Below, one piece after another: positions 7,335 through 17,181 of a stretch of DNA of 44,036 nucleotides. Source of the stretch: Chloroflexota bacterium (lineage in GTDB: Bacteria; Chloroflexota; Chloroflexia; QHBQ01; JADMIH01); NCBI GenBank assembly GCA_015478675.1, contig JADMIH010000015.1, forward strand, positions 1 through 44,036, written 5' to 3'. The position numbers were made by a program, and so were the translations under genes. The notes under the pieces are model-generated. The model searched no databases. It was not told the DNA's origin and saw only the letters and a program-made list of their open reading frames with translations. How positions within the stretch are numbered: position 1 is the first letter of the stretch; each line of letters begins with the position of its first letter.

Positions 7335-8031
7335 AGTGATCGAGCAATCAGCTAATGAGCTTGAAGCGCCGCGTTTTATCCATTACCTTTTCTTGAAAGC
7401 TGACCCCGAGTGGCGCAGGCTTCCAGAGGAGGTTCGCACCCGTGGCAAGAAAGAGTTTGCACAGATCGTCGAGCAATCAGCAGGAGTGCAGACATTTTCC
7501 TACAGCACACTCGGTCTGAAAGCAGATGCTGACCTTATGCTCTGGCGTATCGCTGATTCTCTTGACACCTTGCAGGAGATGCTGGCTCAGATGCTGCAAA
7601 CAGGGCTGGGCAGATACTTACAAATCTCCCATTCCCTTTTCGGCATGACGCGCCCTTCCAGTTACACCAAGCGGCGCACCACGCAAGAGCAAGCGGTTGA
7701 CGAAGAAGAGCGGATGCGCTATCTCACTGTCTATCCCTTCAGCAAAACCACAGAATGGTACCTTATGAGCCGGGAAGCGCGCCAGGGGATGATGAACGAG
7801 CATATGCGGGTGGGCCACGAGTACGCCAAAGTGCGCCAGGTGCTTCTTTATACCACAGGGCTCGACGACCAGGAGTTCGTAGTCGCATACGAAACAGATG
7901 ATCTTTACGAGTACCAGGGGCTGCTTATCGCCTTGCGCTCGACCGAAGCGCGGCGCTACACGCTCAAAGACCAGCCGGTCTTCACCTGCATCCACCGCCC
8001 TCTACCGGAAGCGCTGGCGCTTCTTGGCTAG
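7324..8031 (+). CDS. hemQ: Coproheme decarboxylase (chlorite dismutase-like)
   Basis: Converts coproheme to heme b by two peroxide-dependent decarboxylations, the last step of the coproporphyrin-dependent pathway. 235 residues, a typical length. Key sites are visible: VYPFSKTTEWY with the reactive Tyr137 and Lys141, and MMNEHMRVG with the likely proximal heme ligand His160; the Tyr-to-His spacing of 23 matches actinobacterial HemQ. The distal residue expected for true chlorite dismutases is not assessed here, but the operon position among heme genes clearly favours HemQ (also called ChdC). ATG 7324 lies inside the end of hemA, implying translational coupling. hemE follows after 43 bases. Confidence 0.9.
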   Translation: MPSEVIEQSANELEAPRFIHYLFLKADPEWRRLPEEVRTRGKKEFAQIVEQSAGVQTFSYSTLGLKADADLMLWRIADSLDTLQEMLAQMLQTGLGRYLQISHSLFGMTRPSSYTKRRTTQEQAVDEEERMRYLTVYPFSKTTEWYLMSREARQGMMNEHMRVGHEYAKVRQVLLYTTGLDDQEFVVAYETDDLYEYQGLLIALRSTEARRYTLKDQPVFTCIHRPLPEALALLG

Positions 8032-8074
8032 TGATTTTCTGCCGCCTCGCTTTGTGAAATGGAGCTAACGGGAT

Positions 8075-9121
8075 ATGTCTACTGAGCAGGCCCGGTTTAT
8101 GAAGGCGTGCCGCCTCGAACGCGCAGACACCACGCCCGTCTGGTTCATGCGGCAAGCTGGGCGCGTGCTGCCCGAGTACCGCAAGATACGCGAGCAGTAT
8201 AACCTTATCGAGATATGCCGCAGGCCGGAGCTGTGCGCCGAGGTTACTTTGCAGCCGGTGCGCAGGCTTGGGGTGGACGCCGCTGTTATGTTCGCTGATA
8301 TTATGCTCCCCCTCATCGGCATCGGCGTTGACCTACAACTGGTGGATGGCGTGGGGCCTGTCATTGCCGACCCCGTACGAGGGGCATCAGGGCTTGGCGT
8401 GCTACGCCCTATCGAGCCGGAAGAAGACGTGCCCTTTGTGCTGGAGGCTGTGCGCGCGGCCAAAGAAGAGCTCGGCGACAAAACGCCGCTCATAGGCTTC
8501 TCCGGCGCGCCTTTCACCCTGGCAGCCTACCTCGTGGAAGGCAAACCTTCCAGAGAGTTCGGCAAAACCAAAGCGATGATGTACGGCGCGCCGGACCTCT
8601 GGCACAGCTTGATGGAGCGGCTTACAGCCATCATGCTGAGCTACTTGCACGCCCAGGTAGATGCAGGCGTGGACGCTCTACAGCTGTTCGACAGCTGGGT
8701 CGGCGCTCTCAGTCCCGGGGACTACGCCGCTTACGTGGAGCCATACTCGCGTCGCATCATTTCTTCGCTACACGAGCGGGGCGTGCCTTTCATCCACTTC
8801 GGCACAGGCACCGCCACCCTCCTCGATCAGATGAAAGACGATGGCGCGACCACTATTGGCGTGGATTGGCGCATACCCCTGGATGTAGCCTGGCAGCGCA
8901 TAGGCTATCACCTCGGCATACAGGGCAATCTCGACCCATGCACCCTCCTCGGGCCTGCCGAAGTGATGGAGGAGCAGGCGCTCGATGTGCTGCACCGCGC
9001 CGCGGGCAGGCCAGGGCACATCTTCAACCTGGGGCACGGCGTTATGCCCGACACTCCTCTTGACAACCTGGTTCGGCTGGTGGATTTCGTGCACGAGCAA
9101 GGGGCGAGCAACGAGTGCTGA
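8075..9121 (+). CDS. hemE: Uroporphyrinogen-III decarboxylase
   Basis: Removes four carboxyl groups from uroporphyrinogen III to give coproporphyrinogen III in the cytoplasm. 348 residues, full length for the family. Signature segments: PVWFMRQAGRVLPEYR near residues 21-36 (substrate-binding arginines), MFADIMLPLIGIG with the catalytic Asp75, and GFSGAPFTLAAYLVEG. The C-terminal GNLDP and NLGHGVMPDTP are also diagnostic. The ATG at 8075 has GGAGCTAACGG upstream. hemE lies between hemQ and hemH; about 100 bases with a palindromic repeat separate it from hemH. Confidence 0.96.
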   Translation: MSTEQARFMKACRLERADTTPVWFMRQAGRVLPEYRKIREQYNLIEICRRPELCAEVTLQPVRRLGVDAAVMFADIMLPLIGIGVDLQLVDGVGPVIADPVRGASGLGVLRPIEPEEDVPFVLEAVRAAKEELGDKTPLIGFSGAPFTLAAYLVEGKPSREFGKTKAMMYGAPDLWHSLMERLTAIMLSYLHAQVDAGVDALQLFDSWVGALSPGDYAAYVEPYSRRIISSLHERGVPFIHFGTGTATLLDQMKDDGATTIGVDWRIPLDVAWQRIGYHLGIQGNLDPCTLLGPAEVMEEQALDVLHRAAGRPGHIFNLGHGVMPDTPLDNLVRLVDFVHEQGASNEC

Positions 9122-9193
9122 GGGCTGAGTATGCTAAGGTTACTAATCCCTCATCCCTAACCCCTCGTCACTCCGTCCCCAGTCCTCAGCACT
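9113..9193. repeat. Intergenic palindrome between hemE and hemH
   Basis: Arms AGTGCTGAGGGCTG (9113-9126) and its near complement (9180-9193) pair with one mismatch. Between them is phrase-like low-complexity sequence (CCCTCATCCCTAACCCCTC). The left arm overlaps the hemE stop. It could form an mRNA hairpin inside the operon. Confidence 0.55.
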
Positions 9194-9223
9194 GAGCAGA
9201 CCGCACCCAGAAAGGAGCAATCA

Positions 9224-10234
9224 ATGTTAGAGACAGATAAGCCAGTAGGTGTGCTGTTGATGGCTTACGGCACACCGGAGACCTCGGAACAGGTAGAGCC
9301 ATACTTCACCCACATTCGCGGCGGGCGCGTACCTTCACCCCAGGCTGTTGAGCATCTGCGCGAGCGGTATAGAGCGGTGGGCGGCAAAACTCAGCTACTG
9401 GAGATAACCAACGAGGTCGCCTCGAAACTACAGGAGAAGCTGCGTAGCGACGGGGGCAACCTCAACGTCTACGCGGGTATGAAGCACTGGCACCCCTACA
9501 TAGGCGACATCATGCAAACGATGGCCCATGACGGTGTGGGTCGCGTAGTGGCTTTCGCCCTCGCACCCCACTGCTCGCGCATCAGTCTCGGCGGCTATCG
9601 CAAAGCGGTAGATGAAGCGCAGGAAAAGCTTGGACAGCCCTTTGATATACCCTTCATCAAGTGCTGGCACCACAATCCGCTCTTCCGCAAGATGATGGTC
9701 GGCTTGGTGCGTGAAGGTTTGGAGCAGTTCCCCGAGGAGGTGCGCGACGAGGTAACAGTTGTTTTCAGCGCGCACAGCCTCCCCGTGCGCATCAGAGAAT
9801 GGAATGATCCCTACGAGCGGCAACTGCTGGAAAGCAGCGCGGCTGTCGCGGCTGAAGTGGGCGTGCGCGACTGGCGTTTCGCCTTCCAGAGCGCGGGCAA
9901 CACGGGCGAGCCGTGGCTCGGCCCCGACATAGTAGATTTCCTGGAAACTCTGCGCACAGAAGGAAAACAGTACCTGCTTCAGGTACCTATAGGCTTCGTC
10001 TCCGACCACCTTGAGATCCTTTTCGACATAGACATCGAGGCTAAAAGCAAGGCGAACGAGCTTGGCATCACTCTGCACCGCACCCAGCTTCCCAACGCCC
10101 GGCCCGACTTCATAGATGTGCTCGCCTCGGTGGTGAAGGAGAATCTGGAAGCGCCCACGCCCTGCTGGTGCTATCCTTCGCTAACGGGCGAGCCGGTCAA
10201 CTTCGTCGATACGATGAGCGCTACAAGGCGATGA
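9224..10234 (+). CDS. hemH: Ferrochelatase, coproporphyrin type
   Basis: Inserts ferrous iron into a porphyrin; with HemQ in the operon the substrate is expected to be coproporphyrin III (CpfC function). 336 residues. VGVLLMAYGTP carries Tyr15, equivalent to Tyr13 of the Bacillus enzyme. Catalytic His184 lies in FSAHSLP and Glu264 in VSDHLEILFDIDIE; EPWLGPDI and PNARPDFIDVLA are also typical. No membrane anchor is seen, which fits the soluble Gram-positive form. The C-terminal tail has CWC but not the full set of cysteines of [2Fe-2S] ferrochelatases. ATG 9224 follows AGAAAGGAG. Its TGA overlaps the hemC ATG (ATGA). Confidence 0.95.
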   Translation: MLETDKPVGVLLMAYGTPETSEQVEPYFTHIRGGRVPSPQAVEHLRERYRAVGGKTQLLEITNEVASKLQEKLRSDGGNLNVYAGMKHWHPYIGDIMQTMAHDGVGRVVAFALAPHCSRISLGGYRKAVDEAQEKLGQPFDIPFIKCWHHNPLFRKMMVGLVREGLEQFPEEVRDEVTVVFSAHSLPVRIREWNDPYERQLLESSAAVAAEVGVRDWRFAFQSAGNTGEPWLGPDIVDFLETLRTEGKQYLLQVPIGFVSDHLEILFDIDIEAKSKANELGITLHRTQLPNARPDFIDVLASVVKENLEAPTPCWCYPSLTGEPVNFVDTMSATRR

Positions 10235-11196
10235 ACAAGGGGGACGTGGCGAGTACAATAACCACAGGCACCCACACATTAACTCTGGGCACACGTGCCA
10301 GCAAGCTTGCGCTCATGCAAGCTGAGATAGTGCGCGCCGCCCTTCTCGTGCTGCGCCCAGAGATCGAGATAAACTTCAAGGAGATCACCACCAGAGGAGA
10401 TGCCGTGCAGGACCGTCCTCTGAGCCAGATAGGTGGCAACGGACTCTTTGTCACCCAGATAGAGGCCGCTTTGCGCGCAGGGGAGATAGCGCTGGCGGTA
10501 CACAGCGCCAAAGACCTCTCTTCCACTTTGCCGCCCGATATGGCGCTGGCCGCCTTCCTGCCACGCGCCGACCCGCGCGATGTGCTGGTGTCGCAGGAGG
10601 GCGCGACCCTTAGCGACCTACCGTCCGGCGCACGCATCGGCACGAGCAGCCCGCGCCGCGCCTGCCAGCTCACAGCCTTGCGCCCCGACTTACAGCTGCT
10701 TGACATCAGAGGCAACGTTGACACACGCCTCCGAAAGCTGCGCGGAGGCGAGTACGATGCTATCTTGCTGGCAGCGGCGGGCCTCGAGCGTCTAGGCCTG
10801 CTCGACGCTATCACGGAGTGGCTCGATCCTGACATAATGCTTCCTGCTGTGGCCCAGGGAGTTCTCGCCGTAGAAGTGCGCGCCGGCGACACTTATATGG
10901 TGGAGCTGATAAGCAGCCTCAGCGATCCGCAGACAACAGTCGCTGTATGCGCAGAGAGAGCCTTCCTCGCCTCTGTAGGGGGCGGCTGCTCCCTCCCTGT
11001 GGGCGCGTACGCAACGCTGAATGGCGAGAGCTTACGCCTGCGCGGCATGCTAGGGGCACCTGACGGGCGCATCGTCAGAGGTGAGCTAACAGGCCCACTC
11101 GCAGAAGCTGAGACGCTGGGCGCGGCCCTGGCTGGCGAGTTGCTGACAAATGGAGGGCAGGAGTTGATAGATGCGGCTGAGGCGGAAATCGGGTGA
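10231..11196 (+). CDS. hemC: Hydroxymethylbilane synthase (porphobilinogen deaminase)
   Basis: Polymerises four porphobilinogens into hydroxymethylbilane using a dipyrromethane cofactor. 321 residues. RASKLALMQAE is the N-terminal signature; AVHSAKDL contains the catalytic Asp94. GTSSPRRACQL and DIRGNVDTRLRKL bind substrate carboxylates, and ASVGGGCSLPVGA holds the cofactor-linking Cys253. The start is ATG 10231, which overlaps the hemH stop as ATGA; the frame is open 63 bases further upstream inside hemH, but this is not needed. Its end overlaps hemD as GTGA. Confidence 0.96.
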   Translation: MNKGDVASTITTGTHTLTLGTRASKLALMQAEIVRAALLVLRPEIEINFKEITTRGDAVQDRPLSQIGGNGLFVTQIEAALRAGEIALAVHSAKDLSSTLPPDMALAAFLPRADPRDVLVSQEGATLSDLPSGARIGTSSPRRACQLTALRPDLQLLDIRGNVDTRLRKLRGGEYDAILLAAAGLERLGLLDAITEWLDPDIMLPAVAQGVLAVEVRAGDTYMVELISSLSDPQTTVAVCAERAFLASVGGGCSLPVGAYATLNGESLRLRGMLGAPDGRIVRGELTGPLAEAETLGAALAGELLTNGGQELIDAAEAEIG

Positions 11197-12044
11197 GCGA
11201 GGCGCAAGGTACAGCTAAGTCGCGCCTGCCTCTTAAAGGCAAGAGGATCGTAGTGACACGAGCCAGGGAGCAATCCGCGAGCCTCGTTGAGCAGCTACGC
11301 GGCCTCGGCGCGCTGCCGGTGGAGTGCCCGGCTATCAGGATAGCGCCTTTGCGGGACTTTGCGCGGCTTGACGCGGCAATTGAAGAGCTTGCGAGCTACG
11401 ACTGGGTTATCTTCACAAGCGTCAACGGAGTGCGAGCGGTCGCTTCGCGCATGGCGGAGCTTGGCAAAGACGCTGCTGTGCTAGCCACGCGCAAAGTGGC
11501 GGCAATAGGGCCAGCCACTCGTGCACGGCTTGAGGAGTTGGGCCTCGCACCCACTTTCATGCCCGACAGCTACGTGGCGGAGGCGATAATCGAGCAGATT
11601 GGGGACGTGGGCGGCTGCCGTCTGCTCCTCCCGCGAGCCGATATCGCCCGTCACGCGCTGGCGCAGGGGCTGCGGGAGCGCGGCGCACTGGTAGATGAAG
11701 TGGCCGCTTACAAGACTGTGCACGGCGAAGGAGCCGCCGCCCTTCTCGACCTTCTCAGGTCAGCCTCCGTAGATGCAGTCACCTTCACAAGCTCTTCCAC
11801 CGTGCGATATACGATCAGCAGCCTGACCCAGGCAGGCGCCGGTGAGCAAGAAGCCGCAAATCTGATGAACAGCGCGGCGGTGGTATGCATCGGCCCTATA
11901 ACGGCAGCTACAGCGGCAGAGTGCGGGTTGAACGTTACGGCTGTAGCCGAAGAATACACTGCAAATGGACTGGTGGAAGCCCTGGTTCAGCTATTCGCAG
12001 ACGCGCCAGGAGGTAGCACATGCTGGGCGAAAAGAGAGATATAG
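11193..12044 (+). CDS. hemD: Uroporphyrinogen-III synthase
   Basis: Closes and inverts ring D of hydroxymethylbilane to give uroporphyrinogen III. 283 residues, starting at GTG 11193 inside the hemC stop. Family features: [25 protein letters not shown] at the N-terminus, [31 protein letters not shown] and, after a second domain, [12 protein letters not shown] and [34 protein letters not shown]. The sequence is poorly conserved in this family, but position between hemC and hemB and the bilobal motif order make the call firm. The last 8 codons overlap hemB by 25 bases. Confidence 0.93.
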   Translation: MSEAQGTAKSRLPLKGKRIVVTRAREQSASLVEQLRGLGALPVECPAIRIAPLRDFARLDAAIEELASYDWVIFTSVNGVRAVASRMAELGKDAAVLATRKVAAIGPATRARLEELGLAPTFMPDSYVAEAIIEQIGDVGGCRLLLPRADIARHALAQGLRERGALVDEVAAYKTVHGEGAAALLDLLRSASVDAVTFTSSSTVRYTISSLTQAGAGEQEAANLMNSAAVVCIGPITAATAAECGLNVTAVAEEYTANGLVEALVQLFADAPGGSTCWAKREI

Positions 12045-13036
12045 CAGGCGAGGCATCCGCACTCACAAGCAGACCTCGCAGATTGAGGCGCAGCGCCTCT
12101 CTCAGGAGGATGGTGCGCGAGACTACGCTGTCGGCGGACGATTTCATCTACCCCCTTTTTGTGGTAGAGGGCGAGGGCGCGGTCAACACAATTAGCTCGA
12201 TGCCTGGGCAGGCACAGCGCTCGGTAGATATGCTTGCGCCTGAGCTTGAGGAGATCATCTCGCTCGGCATACCTGCGGTCTTGCTCTTCGGCATTCCTGA
12301 CGAGAAGGACGCTACGGGCAGCCTGTCGTGGAGCGGGCACGGCCCTGTGCAGCGCGCGATAGAAGCTATCAAGAGGCAATCACCCGGTACAATAGTCATC
12401 GCTGACGTCTGCCTCTGCGAATATACGGACCATGGACACTGCGGGGTGCTCTCCCAGGCAGGTGAGGTGATCAACGATGACACACTGCCCCTCCTTGCCC
12501 GCTCGGCGGTGTCGTTCGCTGACGCGGGAGCAGATATCGTCGCCCCCAGCGCCATGATGGACGGGCAGGTAGCTGCCATCCGCGCAAGGCTTGACGTAGC
12601 GGGGCACGACCAGGTGCCTGTGCTCGCCTACGCCGCCAAGTTCGCCTCGGCCTTCTACGGTCCGTTTCGGGAGGCGGCAGAGTCGGCTCCGCAATTTGGC
12701 GACCGCCGCGCTTATCAGATGGACCCGGCCAACAGGCGCGAGGCTATGCGCGAGGTTGCCCTGGATGTAGAGGAGGGAGCCGACATGCTGATGGTGAAAC
12801 CGGCCACTCCCTACCTTGATATAATCCGCGAAGTGCGCGACCGCTACGACCTGCCGCTGGCAGCGTACCAGGTGAGTGGAGAGTACGCCATGCTCAAGGC
12901 TGCGGGGATGAACGGCTGGATAGACGAGCGGCGGGCGGCTATCGAGAGCCTGGTAGCGATCAAGCGTGCAGGTGCAGACATGATCATCACCTACTATGCC
13001 AAAGAAGCCGCACGCTGGCTCAAAGAAGGAACCTAG
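12020..13036 (+). CDS. hemB: Delta-aminolevulinic acid dehydratase (porphobilinogen synthase)
   Basis: Condenses two 5-aminolevulinates into porphobilinogen. 338 residues. The Schiff-base lysines are Lys207 ([15 protein letters not shown]) and Lys260 ([12 protein letters not shown]). [14 protein letters not shown] provides Cys131, Cys133 and Cys141, the ligand set of zinc-dependent enzymes rather than the Asp-rich magnesium type. The start is ATG 12020 inside hemD (AGGAGG 9 bases upstream); the following hemL begins 4 bases after the TAG stop. Confidence 0.96.
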   Translation: MLGEKRDIAGEASALTSRPRRLRRSASLRRMVRETTLSADDFIYPLFVVEGEGAVNTISSMPGQAQRSVDMLAPELEEIISLGIPAVLLFGIPDEKDATGSLSWSGHGPVQRAIEAIKRQSPGTIVIADVCLCEYTDHGHCGVLSQAGEVINDDTLPLLARSAVSFADAGADIVAPSAMMDGQVAAIRARLDVAGHDQVPVLAYAAKFASAFYGPFREAAESAPQFGDRRAYQMDPANRREAMREVALDVEEGADMLMVKPATPYLDIIREVRDRYDLPLAAYQVSGEYAMLKAAGMNGWIDERRAAIESLVAIKRAGADMIITYYAKEAARWLKEGT

Positions 13037-13040
13037 CTAT

Positions 13041-14342
13041 ATGACAGAGGCGCGAACCGAGCGCTCCACGCTCCTATTTGCGAAAGCGCAAAGGTTGATG
13101 CCGGGCGGCGTCAACAGCCCTGTGCGCGCCTTTCGTGCGGTCGGTGGCGTGCCACCCTTTATTGAGCGGGGTGAAGGGCCTTACCTCTACGATGTGGACG
13201 GCAACCGCTACATAGACTATGTTCTCTCCTGGGGGCCGCTCATCCTGGGGCACGCCGACCCTGCTGTCGTGCAGGCTATCACCGAGCAAGCGAGCAAAGG
13301 CACATCGTTCGGTGCGCCCACCGAGCTTGAAAACGAGTTAGCCACTCTCATCGTGGAGGCAGTCTCTTCCATCGAGATGGTGCGCTTTGTCTCATCGGGC
13401 ACAGAGGCTACAATGAGCGCGCTGCGGCTGGCGCGTGCATACACAGGCAAGCGCAAAGTGGTCAAGTTTGCGGGGTGCTACCACGGCCACGTAGACTCTC
13501 TGCTGGTGCAGGCAGGCTCAGGTGTGGCTACGCTCGGCCTGCCCAACAGCCCAGGGGTCACACCAGGCACGACCGCCGACACTCTCAGCGCCCCATACAA
13601 CGATCTCGAAGCGGTGCGAGAAGCGCTTGAAGCGCACAGCGGCAGCGTGGCTGCCGTTATAGTGGAGCCGGTGGCGGGTAATATGGGGTTGGTGCTTCCT
13701 GATCCTGGCTTTTTAGAAGGATTGCGACAGCTTACCTTTGAGCACAGAGCCTTGCTGATCTTCGACGAAGTAATGACGGGTTTCAGGGTAGCGCATGGAG
13801 GAGCGCAGGCGCTCTTCGGCGTCACGCCCGACCTGACCTGCCTCGGCAAAGTCATAGGCGGCGGCTTACCTGTGGCTGCTTACGGAGGCAGCGCGGAGAT
13901 CATGGGGCACGTTGCCCCAGCAGGGGCGATGTACCAGGCGGGGACCCTCTCAGGCAATCCGCTCGCAATGTCGGCAGGGATAGCCACACTGCGCCAGTTA
14001 ACTCGACCAGGTGTATACGAGCAGCTGGCACAAAGCGCAAACTCGCTGGCTGGCGGCTTCGGCTCTGCGGCGCAGCGGCTCGGCGTTCCTCTGCGCGCAA
14101 CGTCAGCAGGCAGCATGTGGGGTTTCTTCTTCACCGAAGAGCCTGTCACTAACTACATAGAAGCCAGAAAAGCCAACGCCGGTCTGTATGCGAGCTTCTT
14201 TCACGGTATGCTATCGCGTGGCATATATCTGGCCCCATCACAGTTCGAATCGGCATTCGTCTCCACACAGCACGGCAAAGAGGAGGTTAACGCCACTCTC
14301 AGAGCAGCAGAAGAGCTTCTTGAGGAGTTGACACGCGCCTGA
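13041..14342 (+). CDS. hemL: Glutamate-1-semialdehyde 2,1-aminomutase
   Basis: PLP-dependent isomerisation of glutamate-1-semialdehyde to 5-aminolevulinate, the step directly after HemA. 433 residues from ATG 13041; GAAGGAAC lies about 9-15 bases upstream, within the end of hem[32 protein letters not shown], the cofactor-binding FDEVMTGFR and PLP-lysine Lys270 in [10 protein letters not shown] are diagnostic. Last gene of the operon; no clear terminator is visible in the 135 bases after it, only a short ACAGGCGG/CCGCCTGT pairing (about 14380-14388 and 14471-14478). Confidence 0.96.
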   Translation: MTEARTERSTLLFAKAQRLMPGGVNSPVRAFRAVGGVPPFIERGEGPYLYDVDGNRYIDYVLSWGPLILGHADPAVVQAITEQASKGTSFGAPTELENELATLIVEAVSSIEMVRFVSSGTEATMSALRLARAYTGKRKVVKFAGCYHGHVDSLLVQAGSGVATLGLPNSPGVTPGTTADTLSAPYNDLEAVREALEAHSGSVAAVIVEPVAGNMGLVLPDPGFLEGLRQLTFEHRALLIFDEVMTGFRVAHGGAQALFGVTPDLTCLGKVIGGGLPVAAYGGSAEIMGHVAPAGAMYQAGTLSGNPLAMSAGIATLRQLTRPGVYEQLAQSANSLAGGFGSAAQRLGVPLRATSAGSMWGFFFTEEPVTNYIEARKANAGLYASFFHGMLSRGIYLAPSQFESAFVSTQHGKEEVNATLRAAEELLEELTRA

Positions 14343-14477
14343 GTTGTGGCGTCCAGTCGGTGCGCTTCGTTGATGCACCCACAGGCGGCCTTGCTGTCGC
14401 TCTGGCCGGGAACCGCTCCCTCGCTAAGGCAGATCGCTGGAGCGGCGCACAGGGGGAATGAGGGATAACTCCGCCTG

Positions 14478-15881
14478 TCAGGAATGCAGCCCTAACCGTT
14501 CTACTATTGCGCCGATCTTGCCGCGCGAGTAGGCCAGGCCGTGGTAGAGCGTCACCGCGCCGTTGGCCCAGCGCACGTAGAGGTCCTGCCTGCCCGTTAT
14601 CCGAGCCACCAGGAACAACCTGTGGCTCCAGGCGCTGATCGTGCTCCTCATCCGGTAGATCAGCTTGCGCCGGAAGGAGAGCGTCTTGGCATCCGGTCTG
14701 ACACGCTTGAGGGGTTGCACCCCGAAGCGATGCCAGGTAAGCCTGTATGCAAGGCCCTCACGGCGCTGACGGAAGCCGGCAGCCTGGGTCTGCTCCACAA
14801 ACTTTTCGTCAACGGGCCTCAACGTAAGGCGGCCTTCGCTGATAGCGCGCGCCACCAGCGTCGCCAGCACCGGCGAGCGAACTATAACCACGTTTGTGCC
14901 TCGCCCGTCGGAGGAATACGGCTCAACCCAGGCGTCTCCAAAGGAGATATCTGCCGTCTCAGCCACAACATCATCACAGAAGTTGCACGCCGAGTGCTGG
15001 AAGAAGCCCGACCCCCAATCGCCCTCCGCAAGACGAGACCACTCCTGCTGCACAGTGCGGCCATCGCGCAAAGTAAAATGGGCCGTGTACCAGCTTGCGG
15101 GGCGGCTGGGGTCTTTCAGGCGGTAATCGACACGCTGAATATCTCCAACTGATACACCCATCTGCCAGGCAAAGCTCTCTATCAGGCGAGCGCTTTTCAT
15201 GTGGCCGCAGAACAAACCGAGGGTGAAGGCAACGCGCTCATGGATCACCGGGTCTTCCTGCCGCAAGAGGTGAACGGCCTTGATGAAGCATGGGATGCCC
15301 ACCACAGCGTAGCGACCTGCAACCGCGCGAATAGTTCTGATCACTTCTGACAGCTCAACAGGATAGTAGCGAGACTTTGCCCCGGCGCGCACTTCTTCTT
15401 CGGTGCGGGATATCCGATAACGAAAGAATTTGCCGTCGCTCCGGGGATTATTGCTCGCCACCACGTGAGCCACGCCGTCAACCAGCCCTTTGCGCAGCAA
15501 CTCTGTCGCCGCCCAGGTAACCATACCGCCTGAACTACCATCTTCGCGAAATGGCTCCTCAGCCACGTAGCCAACGTAGGCTGTCCGAAAGCGACCTATG
15601 AGCAAGTCGCTCTGCTCGGCATCGGGATAGAGCGCCGCCGCCAACTGCGTTTCGTTCGTTGCGGCGGGTGAAAAAGGGCATGTCCGCGCAAAACTCTCGG
15701 AACGACCACGCAGCCACGCCGCCGAAGCTGCGGGCTGTAGCTGGCCGTACAGGTTCAACTTCATCTGCGAGCCTGGTTCCGCCGCCTGAGCCACACAACT
15801 ACCACAGCCGATGCACAGCCCGGAGCGCACGATGTCGCGGGGGCTGAGGGGGATGATCATCCTGGAAGTGGGTGTTGTCAT
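14478..15881 (-). CDS. FrhB-like iron-sulfur flavoprotein (coenzyme F420 hydrogenase/dehydrogenase beta subunit family)
   Basis: 467 residues. The N-terminus has a ferredoxin-like cluster site, CIGCGSC (Cys23, 26, 29) plus a later Cys-Pro (about residue 68). Then come the family's central domain (DGSSGGMVTWAATELL, AVVGIPCFIKAVHLL, LGLFCGHMKSARLIESF) and a further pair in SACNFCDD followed by ADISFGDAW. These proteins are related to F420-reducing hydrogenase beta subunits. In bacteria they are often found beside polysaccharide pyruvyl transferases, as here, probably handling reduced cofactors in polysaccharide synthesis. The start ATG 15881 lies 4 bases after the upstream stop; a TTG at 15905 is an alternative. 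No F420 gene is seen nearby, so the true cofactor is unknown. Confidence 0.85.
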   Translation of the reverse strand: MTTPTSRMIIPLSPRDIVRSGLCIGCGSCVAQAAEPGSQMKLNLYGQLQPAASAAWLRGRSESFARTCPFSPAATNETQLAAALYPDAEQSDLLIGRFRTAYVGYVAEEPFREDGSSGGMVTWAATELLRKGLVDGVAHVVASNNPRSDGKFFRYRISRTEEEVRAGAKSRYYPVELSEVIRTIRAVAGRYAVVGIPCFIKAVHLLRQEDPVIHERVAFTLGLFCGHMKSARLIESFAWQMGVSVGDIQRVDYRLKDPSRPASWYTAHFTLRDGRTVQQEWSRLAEGDWGSGFFQHSACNFCDDVVAETADISFGDAWVEPYSSDGRGTNVVIVRSPVLATLVARAISEGRLTLRPVDEKFVEQTQAAGFRQRREGLAYRLTWHRFGVQPLKRVRPDAKTLSFRRKLIYRMRSTISAWSHRLFLVARITGRQDLYVRWANGAVTLYHGLAYSRGKIGAIVERLGLHS

Positions 15882-15885
15882 AGCA

Positions 15886-16977
15886 TCAGGCCAGCGCTTT
15901 ATCAAGGTACGCCTTCGATCTCTGGCGCAGGCAATTAATTCTCTGGAGGATTGTGGTTCCCAGCGGCTCGCTCAAGCGAGCATTATAGATAGAAGGAGAT
16001 GCGCCCTCCGAGAAGAGGTGTTGCTCACCCCCAACTGTCGCCATGAGGTCGCGAACCTTGATGGACCGGTAGGAGGAGTTCTCGCAAACAAAAGGCTTTT
16101 CATTGCGGAGGGCAAAGATGCAGCCGTGGAAGAAGTTGGTAGCAACCGCCTCCGCGCGGGCCATGAAGTGCGCGAAGTCATCGGGGCCGGCGGTAATCCA
16201 CTGTTCGTCGGCCCAATCGTTGCGGTAGCCTATACTCACCAACCTGTAACCTTGTGACCTGGCCCATCGCTGCACCTCTCTGCTGAACCACCCACTGAAG
16301 TTGTGTCCATAGACGGCTATGTATGGCTCTCGCATCTCCGGCTCCGCTCCTTGAGGCACCGGAAGAAACTGGAGGCAAGGATCGAGCACCAGATCAGGCT
16401 CGCGGCCCAGCGCACTTCTAATGATGCTCTGCGAGTTCTCATCGCGCACAGAAATCAGCTCAAAGTTGCGTAGCAAATCTGCCCAGAACGGTTCCAGCCC
16501 TGCTGATGCCGGATAACTGCCAAAGCTGGCCGCATAAGAAATCAGGCGCGCCGCCCGGAGGCGATCTCCAAAGAAGAGAGAGCAACCACTATACCCACTA
16601 TACCATGGGTGCCTCAAGTTCCAAACCTCGTCACTGCCGACTACGACCAGATCGTAGCTCTCCATCTCGGTGGGGTTCTCCAGGGCGAAAGGTGGGGAAG
16701 AGGGGAGCGCGGCAAAGGCGCGAAAGAAGTTGCGTGTTTTGCGACTGTATAGGCGATAATCGGACTCAGGCGCAGGTGTGGGTAGAACCGGGCGGAGAGC
16801 GCACTTCCATTCGGCTAGGTTAACCCGGCGAGAGTAGTGGTCAAGGAGAACGGCATCATGCCCGTACTCTCGCAACGCCCCCACCAGGCAGCGAGCCTGC
16901 CAGTATGAGCCGTAGTTAATACAGCGGTGGAATGTCAGCACGCCGATCTTCAGGGCAGCCATCTCTTTCAAGATCAT
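15886..16977 (-). CDS. Polysaccharide pyruvyl transferase family protein
   Basis: About 363 residues. The family transfers pyruvate from phosphoenolpyruvate to sugars, making ketals on extracellular polymers. Visible features: IGVLTFHRCINYGSYWQA at the N-terminus, DLVVVGSDEVWN in the middle and, near the C-terminus, AEAVATNFFHGCIFALRNEKPFV, the standard PssT (PF04230) signature. Two starts are close: ATG 16977 with GAAGG immediately before it, and ATG 16962, which gives MAALKIGVLTF; either is possible. The gene is directly upstream of the FrhB-like gene with a 4-base gap, so the two are co-transcribed. No other polysaccharide genes are adjacent. Confidence 0.88.
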   Translation of the reverse strand: MILKEMAALKIGVLTFHRCINYGSYWQARCLVGALREYGHDAVLLDHYSRRVNLAEWKCALRPVLPTPAPESDYRLYSRKTRNFFRAFAALPSSPPFALENPTEMESYDLVVVGSDEVWNLRHPWYSGYSGCSLFFGDRLRAARLISYAASFGSYPASAGLEPFWADLLRNFELISVRDENSQSIIRSALGREPDLVLDPCLQFLPVPQGAEPEMREPYIAVYGHNFSGWFSREVQRWARSQGYRLVSIGYRNDWADEQWITAGPDDFAHFMARAEAVATNFFHGCIFALRNEKPFVCENSSYRSIKVRDLMATVGGEQHLFSEGASPSIYNARLSEPLGTTILQRINCLRQRSKAYLDKALA

Positions 16978-17181
16978 CCTTCTCTTACCGTTGGCTTTTT
17001 GTTGCAGTGTAGGACAATGGACGGTCTGCGGGCCAAAGTAGCACAATGTACCGCGCCGAAGAGATGCTCTACTTGTGCATCTTGGTCACGTACCGCATCA
17101 TGGGGATCAGTAGACATACCGCAGCACAGACTGAACATCTGCCACCACAGCCGCTGCCCAATGGCTCAAATAATGTATAAC

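Noticed and set aside
14343..14477. Possible terminator after hemL (ACAGGCGG / CCGCCTGT)
   Set aside because: Arms are 80 bases apart and not followed by a T run.
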